Part shown: positions 23,501 to 35,500 of the stretch, piece by piece
Position numbering within the stretch: the first letter of the stretch is position 1
How the letters are laid out: every line of letters begins with the position of its first letter
From: Synanceia verrucosa
Taxonomy: Eukaryota; Chordata; Actinopteri; Perciformes; Synanceiidae
Direction of reading: 5' to 3'
Assembly (NCBI GenBank): GCA_029721515.1
Contig: CM056561.1
Span: 14,088,501-14,152,500 of the forward strand
DNA: 64,000 bases
The notes under the pieces: generated by a model
Told to the model about the DNA's origin: nothing
Databases searched by the model: none
Seen by the model: only the letters and a program-made list of their open reading frames with translations
Translations under genes and position numbers: made by a program

Positions 23501-26500
23501 ACATGGAAATTGTGCTTGCAGCAGGAGAAAATCAGATCCATCTGTCAACTTTCCATCATTTTTTGTTTACTCCTGTCCAACTATTAACAATACAATTTTA
23601 TGCCATGATCATATATCATCAGTACATACAGGGGAGAGATGGGGAATGACATGCAACAATGCTGTCCTCCGCCAGACAGTGATATTGTGGTTAATGACTG
23701 GCACCTGAACCAATATGCCAATCAAACCATCATACATAATGACGCATGAACTGACTGCATCATTACATCCCTTCTGGACACTCATTCATTGTATGCCACA
23801 TGTGTATTTAAGCCATGCTAGAACAAGAGAGGATACACATTTCATGAATTTGTTCCTTGTGTGTTTCAGTTGGACCCAGTGTCCGGTCCCATGGAGGGGG
23901 GTACTGTTGTGACTATTTCAGGCTCTAACCTCGGCCAGAGAATTGAAGACATTAAGAGCTCAGTCACGGTGGCTGGGGTCCCCTGCAGTGTCATCCATAG
24001 TAGATATGAAGTCTCCTCAAGGCAAGTTGTTGGTAGACTTGACCATAAACTGCTTGTATTGTTTCTCCACCATTTTGTCATTGTGACAATCACTTATCCT
24101 TATGTTGCAGGATAGTGTGTGAGACTTCAAGCAGTAGAGGACAGAAGAGTGGCCAGGCCTCAGTCAAAGTGAGGGGAGGAGGACTTGGACTGTCGACTCA
24201 AATCTTCAGCTTTCAGGTAAATGCAGTCAGCAGTCAGATTGTTTTGAAAGACAAATACTGTGGTTTTATTTTCCAGTTCCAATTATATTGGTGTCATGAC
24301 TGACAGACTCCAGCTGGTTTATACATACAGTTCAAACATAATACAAATAATGTTGGTATAAGTATTATTGTATATGATAAAGTTATACATTCTCATTTGA
24401 CACAATTATGCAGGTTAACTTGGTAAAAAAGAATTTATTTATTTTTTTTTTAAATTAAAAAAAAAAATGTGTTGATGGAATGTAGGTTGAGTGCAGAAAG
24501 AGCTGCTACACCCTTTCAGCAAAACAGTCTTGGTCTTGGCAGGATTGTATAATTATGTCAAATCAAGTAAACAGGAATAATACAAAGACATGCAGGCAGT
24601 TACTTTGGAGATTTTGATTCAATTACATACATGAGAACACCATAATCATGCTTGGGTGGAGATGAGAACAACTGCTAGACCTCATGGGGGGAGGGGGGCG
24701 TCTTGAAATGCCTCATTTTGAGAATGTGACACAACAATCCTGATAGGTTGTAAAAATCCACAAATGTACCTGCACTTGAAAATCTCTCCTAATTTATGGT
24801 AGTAAAATGATTGTGGATTTGAGGCCTAGTAAGAATAGAATAGAACAGATATTTTTTGTTATTGTCATTTAAAGTCAGCTTAGCAGGTCTTCACATCATT
24901 ATTATTATTATGAAACATGCATAAAGTAACATTAAATAACATTTAATATTTTTTTATAATTTTATATTTTATAAAATAGAATAGGTAGCACCATGAAATA
25001 AGACAAACATTGGACATTGTGTGGTAATGCATTATTGGAATGAATATGTATACTTTATTCACAGCATGAAATTAAAATATAGCAGGCATACTAACAATCA
25101 AATAACAGTTATTTCATGTTACAAATGGACTAGATGAACTTATACTGGCTGGTTTGAGTCAAGAATGTCTCATTTATCTTTCCAATAAATCACCTGCCAA
25201 AAATATTGGCTTGTCGATTGCACTTTTTTTCTCACTCCTGCATCTTTACAACTCATCTTATATTCCATCACCAGAATCCTGTATTGAGCAGCATCTTCCC
25301 CCAAAGAGGACCTAAGGCAGGAGGCTCCTCTCTCACCATCAGAGGCCGTAGACTGAGGACCGGACACCCAAGTGAAGTCAGCGTCCTAATTGGTGGAGTG
25401 CCATGTGTGATGTAAGTGTGAGGAGTTGACCATGAATGAAGACTGTATGAGTTTTAACATTAAGAATTATAAAAGCAAATATTCTCTTTGTGTAAAGACA
25501 GTTATTCATATTTGGGATAAAATGTAAAAATGTCTCCTTCTATTCAGACAAAACATCCAGGAGGATCAGATCAGCTGTTTGACAAGAGGCAGCAACAGAA
25601 CAGGAGAACATGAAATCACCGTGCGATTTGGTGGTGCAGAGCGTCATCTACAGGGTCAGGAGTATTATTTCACCCCAAATCCCAACATCACAATGGCTGC
25701 ACCATCAAAAAGCTTTCTCAGGTGATGATCAGTCTCAGTAAAACAATCTTGAGACATTCACATATTTTTATTGTATCGTACACATTGAATACCTGCTACA
25801 GTGACGTTGTTCCCTTAGAGCAAGAAAATCCCAGCTTCATCATAGCAACGCTTAATGCGTTGCTATGATGAAGCTGGGATTTTCTTGCTTTGTTGCAGGT
25901 TTGTTCCATAGTAGAGACTTCATATCTACTATGGATGACACTGCAGGGGACCCCAGCCACCGTGACTGAGCTCTTAATGTCTTCAATTCTCTGGCCGAGG
26001 TTAGAGCCTGAAATAGTCACAACAGTACCCCCCTCCATGGGACCGGACACTGGGTCCAACTGAAACACACAAGGAACAAATTCATGAAATGTGTATCCTC
26101 TCTTGTTCTAGCATGGCTTAAATACACATGTGGCATACAATGAATGAGTGTCCAGAAGGGATGTAATGATGCAGTCAGTTCATGCGTCATTATGTATGAT
26201 GGTTTGATTGGCATATTGGTTCAGGTGCCAGTCATTAACCACAATATCACTGTCTGGCGGAGGACAGCATTGTTGCATGTCATTCCCCATCTCTCCCCTG
26301 TATGTACTGATGATATATGATCATGGCATAAAATTGTATTGTTAATAGTGATAGTTCAGGATTTTCGACATGGGGCCTCATTTCCAAGTGAGCCGGAGTG
26401 TTGGTGTGGAGTGTGGAGACAGTTTTCAAAAAATGTGCAGTTGCAGGGTTCACTGGTGCTAGTTGACTTGCTAACGCAAGTCAATGGTGCTAATTTAGCC

Positions 26501-29500
26501 TGCCATTAAAAACAGTCTTACCCACTCCACAGTGCACCCGAGGCAAGTCAGTTATAGTGCCAGACTATCGATGTAAATGTCTGTGTTGATAGAATAATTT
26601 CCATCAATCCATCCATTCTCTTCCCTTTATCCGGGGTTGGGTCGCAGGGGCAGCAGCCTAAGCGGGGAAGCCCAGACTTCCTTCTCCCCAGCCACTTGGT
26701 CCAGCTCTTCCGGAGGGATCCCAAGGCGTTCCCAGGCCAACCGGGAGACATTAGTCTCTCCAGCGTGTCCTGGGTCGTCCTCGGGTCTCCTGCCGGTGGG
26801 AGGTGCCCGGCGCACCTCACCAGGGAGGCGTCCGGGGGGCATCCTAACCAGATGCCTGAGCCACCTCATCTGGCTCCTCTCGATGTGGAGGAGCAGCGGC
26901 TCTACTCTGAGCCCCTCCTGGATGACCGAACTTCTCACCTTATCTCTAAGGGAGAGCCCAGACACCCTGCGGAGGAAACTCATTTCGGCTGCTTGTATCC
27001 ATTATCTTGTTTTTTCGGTCACGACCCACAGTTCGTGACCACTGGTGAGGGTAGGAACGTAGATCGACTGGTAAATTGAGAGCTTCGCCTTTCGGCTCAG
27101 ATCTCTCTTCACCACGACGGACCGATACAGCGTCCCCATCACTGCAGAAACTGCACCGATCCGCCCCCACCATGTGTTGTACTTTAAAATACATTATTTT
27201 CTATTCTAACAGAAAATGATGGTATGATGGCATTAGAAACAAATTGACCATTGGCTCTGTAACTGTTTTATACCCATAAAAGGAATAGCAACACAGCAAC
27301 ATCCATCCATCCATCCATTATCTACCGCTTATCCTCATAGGGTCACGGGGGGGCTGGAGCCTATCCCAGCTGTCTTAGGGCTGAAGGCAGGGTACACCCT
27401 GGACAAGTCGCCACCTCATCGCAGGGCATATAGAGACAGACAACCACTCACACTCACATTCACATTCGGTCAATTTAAATTAGCCAATCAACCTAATCCC
27501 CATACATGTTTTTGGATGGTGGGAGGAAGCCGGAGTACCCGGAGAGAACCCACGCAGACATGGGGAGAACATGCAAACTCCACACAGAAAGGCCCCGGGC
27601 CGGGAATTCGAACCCGGTACCTTCTTGCTGTGAGGCATCAGTGCTAACCACTACACCACCATGCTGCCCCATAGCAACATTTTGGAAAAAAAAAAAAAAA
27701 AAAAAAATCCCATAATCAGGACTTGTTACATGTATGCACATTACATATTATGTATAAGAAGGCTATACTCCACATCTAAGTCAAAATCATTAACTCTGCC
27801 AACCTTCCACCAATTACCAATAACCTTAAATTCTGCAAACAAAGGCAACAAGCAATAGCCAGTCGGATACAGGATTAGGCCAGGCCCCATAAATAACAGG
27901 CCATGCAGCTGGGAATTGCTGGGAAAGAGGTACAGTGCATTTGGAAAGTATTTACAGCATGTCACTTTTTCAACATTTTGTTACGATACAGCCGTATTCC
28001 AAAATAGAATAAATTAATTTTCTAAACTCTACAGACAACACGTGAGCAAATTTATTGAAAATAAAAAAACTAAGAAATTGCACACACATAAGTATTTCTT
28101 TAAAGCTCAAAATTGAGCTCAGATGCATCCTGCAGCCTGACCGTGCTTGAGACGTTCTTACAGCTTAATTGGAGTCCACATGTAGTAAATTCAGTTGATG
28201 TCTTGATCAAGTTCGCAAGCCAAGACTCCATCTCCTCTTCTCCTTTCACAGTCATTTGATAAGGTGTTGCATCAACAATCACCCCATCTGGAGTACATAG
28301 GATAGTACATTTCAGTTGAAGTGTCTCATCCAAATAGGTTCACTGGTCAAATGGCATTGCATATGTTCAATTTGATCTGGGCTTATAATGGCAGTCCATC
28401 CATTATCCTCATCTGAAGAGTTTGTGGATTGAAAATGTCTTCATCTGGGGCCTAATTTTCATTTCCGATTTTGTGCATACACGCTTTTCTCCGCCGTATT
28501 TTGGATCTATCAAACCAAAACCTGTCAGGAAAAAGCGTGTATATTTACTACCAGTGTACCATATACACAGTAATTTACGTGCTTTTTGGAGACAGGGAAT
28601 TGGCGACGCAGGTGCAGGGTCGGAGAATTTCAATCTGTGAGGTGGAGAGGAGGCACAGATTCACTGATCATTTCCTCTATCAGGCCAAATTAACAATAAT
28701 AATAATAATAATAGTAATGCATCTTATTTGTTAAGCCTTTTACAGGTGCCCGTAATAACTTCACAATGGTAAAATTAAAATACTTCAAATATTATTCCAT
28801 ATGGATTCATTTTCCACATTTGCTCTTTGCTGCTTCAAACTGTAATGATCCTCACTCACTAAATACAGCACACCATTAAACCAAATACCAAATGTGGTCG
28901 AGGCTGTGGCTGATAGATGAGCTCTTTTTATTTTCCAGCATTATTATGTGTTTCTCTGTTATGATGTGCTTTTAGTTATAGCCTCTGTTCTTGTTCCTAA
29001 ATGAACCACAGGATAAATAAGCATACTTATTTTATACTAAAACCGAGGCAGTATAGTTGAAGTTTACTTTTTATATACTATATTTTACATACTTAAGAAT
29101 AGTATAGTGAAGTATACTTGGCTTATAATGAGAAATGTAAAGAAAAGTCTAAGACAGAGTACATTAATACTAAGACTTAAGACTTAATACTAAATGTATA
29201 CTTTAATATTAAAGCTTATATTTGTATTTAGTATATTTTTTCCTTCTTTCTGTGATAAATTATGAATGCTTAGTATATGTTGATCCAAGTACAGAATAAT
29301 GTCAAGTCACTAACTCGGGGAAGGAGTGGACGGAGACTTCCCAACACGCTGTGAATGCTTAAGGTATTATTGGGAATATTATTACGTGTTTGGTTCAGTT
29401 GTCTGTTGTGTCTGGTTATTGGTTATTATGGTGTTTACAATGTTAAAATGAGACAGTTGTTGGCACCATGAGTGAGACTGGTAGTGAGGTTCATCATATT

Positions 29501-32500
29501 TTTGCTGTGTAAGTTTTGTGCCCACTTGAGAGAGCCTTCTCTCTACGTTTTCCTCTCAGCCAACTAGTGAAATTGTTTCTATATGTAAACAAACAAGATA
29601 AACTATACTTTAGCATACTTTTAATGAAAATGTTCTAATCTAGACTGAATTGGTGTTAAATTAGTATACTTTCTAATACACCACAAGTATATGGTCCACA
29701 TGGTACATGGTATACTTGCTATACTTATACTCAAGCATACTTGATAAAAATTAAGTATATTATTAATATTATTTTTGTTCAGGGAACTGTAGCAGTAATC
29801 ATACAGACTGAGAGCAACGAACTGCCAAAGAGGACTTTTTTTTTTCTCACCAAAAAGCATATTGATCTGCATCCACTGATGTCACTCCCCAAATCCCAGA
29901 GCACACATAGCTACTTCATATTCAAGTGCTAATTTGCATTGATCATATATGGTTGTGTTTGGGCGTGTGGAGGGAGGGATATGAGGCATGATCATGTGTG
30001 TGCTTTTCTCAACTATGGTGTGATTTATCAATGGAAACTGCGCATGCCTGTGCATATAAACAGTTCACCTCATCTTTCTCTTGTTCAGGTTCTGCAGCTT
30101 TTATCAAATCTGACACTGAGTTTTACCAGTTTTCATTACATAATCTGCCCTTAACTTAAACATAAATTTATTTCATATTTAGTGGTAGGAATACATATGA
30201 TAAAGTTTGACTAAACATCAAATAGGGACAAACAACACATTTTACATATTAGGATTTGTGTTACAACTCTCCAGATGCCAGATGGTATGGGCATCTCAGT
30301 TAAATGTGAATAAAACAATAGCGACCACTAAAACCTAAATTGTCCTAAACCTAAATTAAAAAAATGTCTCTCTTAAACTAATTCAGTAGGAAAATGCGCC
30401 ATCCGATAAACTGATGGTGATCTGTAGTCTTACAAAATACCCCTGACCCTCATCACCTTCACTCATCACCTTTGTGACAGACTTTGTATATTTCCCTTGT
30501 GAGTTTTTTTTATTCTGAACATGAAATACAATGAATAAACCACTATGTTTTCCTCCACTTTTCCCTGCAGTGGAGGCAGAATGATCAGAGTCTCTGGTCA
30601 GAACCTGGATGTAGTTCAGGAGCCAAAAATGAGAGTCACTCTCAGTCCTCCTGATACGCTCCCTCCAAGAAGGAGACGGAGAACGGTCAAAGAGACGAAT
30701 GAAGGAAGCCTGAACAGAAGAGAGGAAGCTCTGGTTCTGATGAAGAGATGGAGGAGGATCATTCCAGAGGCAGACTGCTCTGACGGTGCACTCTGTCATG
30801 TGAAACAGGTACGACATGACAGACTTAAACCTTTTAAGTATAAAAGCATAAAGAAATATTTAAAGCTGTTGTCGTGAATCCTCATCATGGAAAGTAATGA
30901 TGGTGCCCATGAGTTTTTTACAAACTAGCATTCCATAATTCCTGTGTTCCTCTCCAGTACGAGTCTCGCTGCACAGTGAACAGCTCCTCCCTCATCTTGT
31001 GTCCGACTCCAGCAGTGGGTCCAGAAGCCAGGAGAGCTAGGGTCAAAGTTCATTTTCTTTTGGACAGCCTCCATTTTGACTTCAGCACTGTGGGGAATGA
31101 AGCCTTCAGCTATGAATCAAACCCACAGCTCTACTTGCTGAACCAGAATGACCCCAGCAAACCATACCACCACAAACCTGGCAGCATCATCTCTGTTGAG
31201 GTTGGCCCCATAAATCATTTTACGTAATGGACTTCGTGTCTTTTTCACTGTAAACAGTTTTTAGGCTCAAGACAGGTTGAAATGTAACTTGCAGAAACAT
31301 TGTTATAATCAGTTATTATCAAAACTTTAATCCAAATACTGCAGTTTGACTAATTTTGTGTCTCTCTCCTCTAGGGGGAGAACCTGGATCTAGCCATCTA
31401 CAAGCATGAGGTGGAGGCTCGAATAGGGGCAGGGGTATGTTTGGTAAAGACTCTCACCCACAACCACTTGTACTGTGAACCTCCAGCACAGCAACCCTCA
31501 GTCATAGCCAGCAAGAAACAGGATGGACTTGACAGCCTGCCAGAGTTTACAGTGAGTAAATGTTGCTATGAACCTGGAATTCAAGCTGCACATGTATGCA
31601 AATTATGATCCTACCTAGTATAGAATAAATTTGTATAGTGTAATCTGGATATCAACATTATGAATAAAGCTTTCAATTTGAAATTTCTTCTCCTTGGTAA
31701 TTGTGCTTTCCAGGTGAAAATGGGGAATCTAAACTTCTTTCTGGGCAGAGTGCAGTATGACAGCCAAGCCCAGTCTTCATTCCCACAAGAGGCTCAGGTG
31801 GGAGTTGGGGTGGGAGCCTCCATAGTAGCTCTCATTGTCTTCATCATAGTCCTCATATACAGGTAAACATGGATAGCTCTCAGTGATTTCACTTCACTTG
31901 ATATTTAAGTCCTCAAAAAGCAGCCATGTAAAAAGCTGGAATATGATTTCCCAATATACATACAGTACATGCTATTATTATTATGCAACTGAAACAGTGA
32001 AACTTTTATTTCTTTATCAAAATGTTTTTTTTCTGCACCATTGCTGTTTGTCAGGAGGAAGAGCAAACAGGCTATGAGGGACTACAAGAAGGTGCAGATC
32101 CAGCTGGAGAACCTGGAGACAAGTGTGAGAGACCGCTGTAAGAAGGAGTTCACAGGTATAATCCAAAGCTTCTATTACTAAGTTTAAGAAACTCAGATCA
32201 ACAAACTGCCCCAAATTAGCCGCTTTCACACTATCAAGCCAGGCCGGGCCAGGACCATTAGGGGGCTACTAATAGCCGTGGGCCACAAGCCCCATGCCCC
32301 GAAACCGTTTGTGTTCACACTGTCGGGCTACTAGCCCCTCTGGGTTACGTCCCCGTTTGCAAAAACATCACTGATACAACGCATTATTAAACAAGATAGG
32401 TTTGATAAGTTTGATAAAGAATAAAAGCTGTTACGGAGGCTATGTGTGGGACGACGGTGAAGAGCAATCAAATTACAACAGGAACAGCGACTGAGAGCCA

Positions 32501-35500
32501 AGGCATGGAAACACAAAGAATAGGGGTATGTTCACCATAAAACAATCCATTCATAAAGCCAGCTATACCACATCGTCACGAGTCTGTATAGAATAACTGC
32601 AAGCACAGGACAAACTTGGTGTTACTGCTTTACTTGGCATGGAAATGACGTAGCTTTTCCTTTTTCTTGACACCGCCTCTAGCCCTGGTTTGGCCCATGG
32701 TTTAGGTGGGGCCAGAAATCATGGGCCATTAGCACCAAGAGGGCACGGAGATGGGCTGCAGTTAGCACCTGGCCCTGCAGTGTCAAAGCACTTAGCACCG
32801 GCAAGCCCAGGCTGGCTCGGCTTTGGCTCGATAGTATGAAACCAGCTAGTGAGGTCTTAATTCCTTTACCCTACTTCAGATCTGATGACAGAGATGATGG
32901 ACATGTCCAGTGATTTGGTGGGTTCAGGGATTCCCTTCCTGGACTACCGGGCATATGCAGAACGCATTTTCTTTCCCGGCCACCAGGAGTCGCCACTGAG
33001 ACGAGATCTTGATGTTCCCGAGAGTCGAAGGCAGACTGTGGAGCAAGGGCTGGTTCAGCTGTCTAATCTGCTCAACAGTAAACTCTTTCTCACCAAGGTC
33101 AGCCAGCAGGATTTTGTTTGTTTGTTTTTTGTCTTTGCTTGAAGAAAATTGTTGTACCTAGAGTTTGTTTTATGTTGCAGTTTGTTATTGGGAACAGTAC
33201 ACTATTCAGTCAAACTCATACATCATCAGTGTTTTGTGTAATGAAGCCACCCCATATTAAGACCAGATGAGGTGATTTGGCACTGGAAAACTTGGGAAAA
33301 AAAGGGATACTGAAAAACCAGGTGGATAAGCAGGAGTAATGCAAAAAATGGCATTGATTAACAAAAGGTCTACCGAAACAGATTACATTTAAACTGAAGC
33401 CAAACAACACAACACTAAAGCTGAACAGCTACAGCAAGCAGCCAGGTCATTTCCACTAACAGACCATTAATGCAAGATTACAAGTTACTGTGGATATCTC
33501 AGTCTCATGGGCACCTACCCATACCAGTGAGCGCACCAAATAATGTAGAATGTAATGCATTGTCAGTGACATTTAGAACTAATTGACCTACCTTATATCT
33601 TAACAGTTCCCAGTTTGCCAAGAGGACACAATTCGGCAAACCTGTTTGCACGTTAATTGAACTGCTGAGCAGCTGATCTATTCCAACATCCCAGACAGAA
33701 CAGGAAAATTCCTATGAAATCATAAAATGAGCAATCAGGCATATGTTATTTACACACTTTGATTGACAATGTATCAAATACACTGAGACATTGGGCTGAA
33801 ATTAATTAGAAAGCAGACACAAAACACTGCTAGTTTTGGGAAAGAGGGCTTAGTGGAAAGGGAGAAAGGCAACATCACACACTGTAATTTCCCACAAATT
33901 GCTGTTACAGGTAAACAAACCAGTTTTTCCTCACAACTTCTTAACTCTGTCATCTCTTCAGTTTATTCACACTGTGGAGGTCCAGCGGAGTTTTTCCCCA
34001 AGGGACCGGGCCTATGTGGCTTCTCTGCTCACTGTGGCCCTGCACGGTAAACTGGAATACTTCACAGACATCCTGAAGACACTGCTTAATGATCTTGTGG
34101 AACAGTACGTGGCAAAGAACCCCAAGCTGATGCTCAGGAGGTGAGGGTGAAGTAATTTGGTCAATTTAATGAGTATTTAGCTCAGGTACTGATGTCATCC
34201 ATACATTGTTTGCTTACATTTTCCTTTTCCAGGACGGAATCAGTGGTTGAGAAGCTTTTGACAAACTGGATGTCTATCTGTCTGTTTACCTTTCTGAGGG
34301 TATGTACAATAGTATTTTACACCTGTCCTGAAATCAATGAATAGATTAAAGCCTTGTCCACATGTACACAGTAACAGTATGTACATACATGTATATGTAC
34401 ATGTATACATATATATATGTATTCGGATTCGGAGAGTTGGACTCCGCCAAGGCTGCTTTTTTCACCGATTCTGTGCATAACTTTTATGGACAGAATTTCT
34501 AGACGCAGCCGAGGCGCTGATATATATGTATACATATATATATGTATACTCACTCGTCACAGATTGTCCATATCAAACACCATGTTCAAGCATAAGGGTG
34601 TCCGTATGTGCACTTGGCACCAGGATACCTTAAGCCATAGTTCGATGATCGACTTTGTGGTCGTCTCACCGGACTTGCGGCCGTATGTCTTTACTCGGGT
34701 AAAGAGAGGGGCGGAGCTGTCAACCGATCACCACCTGGTGGTGTGTTGGCTCCGATGGTGAGGGAAGTTGCCAGTCTGACCGGGCAGACCCAAACGTGTG
34801 GAGAGGGTCTGCTGGGAACGTCTGGCAGAGTCCCCTGTCAGAAGGAGTTTCAACTCCCACCTCCGGCAGAACTTCAACCACATCCCGGGGAAGGTGGGGG
34901 ACATTGAGTCCGAATGGGCCATGTTCTGTGCCTCCATTGTTGAAGCGGCCGACCGGAGCTGTGGCCGCAAGGTGGTCGGTGCCTGTTGCGGCGGCAATCC
35001 CTGAACCCGTTGGTGGTCACCGTTGCTGAAGAAAGAGTCCTATCGGGCCTTTTTGGCCTGTGGGACTTTGGAGGCAGCTGATAGGTACCGGCAGGTCAAA
35101 CGGAATGCGGCTATGGCGGTCGCTGAGGCAAAAACTCGGATGTGGGAGGAGTTTGGTGAGGTCATGTAAAATGGCTTCGAGGAAATTCTGGTCCACCATC
35201 CGGCGTCTCAGGAGGGGGAAGCAGTGCACCATCAACACTGTATATTGGGGATGGGGCATTGCTGACCTTGACTCGGGACGTTGTGAGACGGTGGGGAGAA
35301 TACTTCGAAGACCTCCTAAATCCCACCGACACGCCCAGCAGGCAGAGTGTGGGGACCCCGAGGCGGGCTCTCCTGTCTCTGGGATGGAGGTCACCGAAGT
35401 GGTCAAAAAGCTCCTCGGTGGCAGGGCCCCAGGGGTGGATGAGATCCACCCGGAGTTCCTAAAGGCTCTGGATGTTGTGGGACTGTCGTGGTTGACACGT

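Noticed and set aside
25796..26068. An IPT-like frame that could be read as a separate gene on the minus strand
   Set aside because: It is the inverted copy of plexin exon 11 without the rest of the domain or other exons.
28100..28333. A host gene exon on the minus strand
   Set aside because: It is flanked by Tc1 and Harbinger-like fragments and not recognised; no splice signals were convincing.
30383..30817. A 144-codon minus-strand frame
   Set aside because: It overlaps plexin exon 15 in antisense and shows no recognisable domain.
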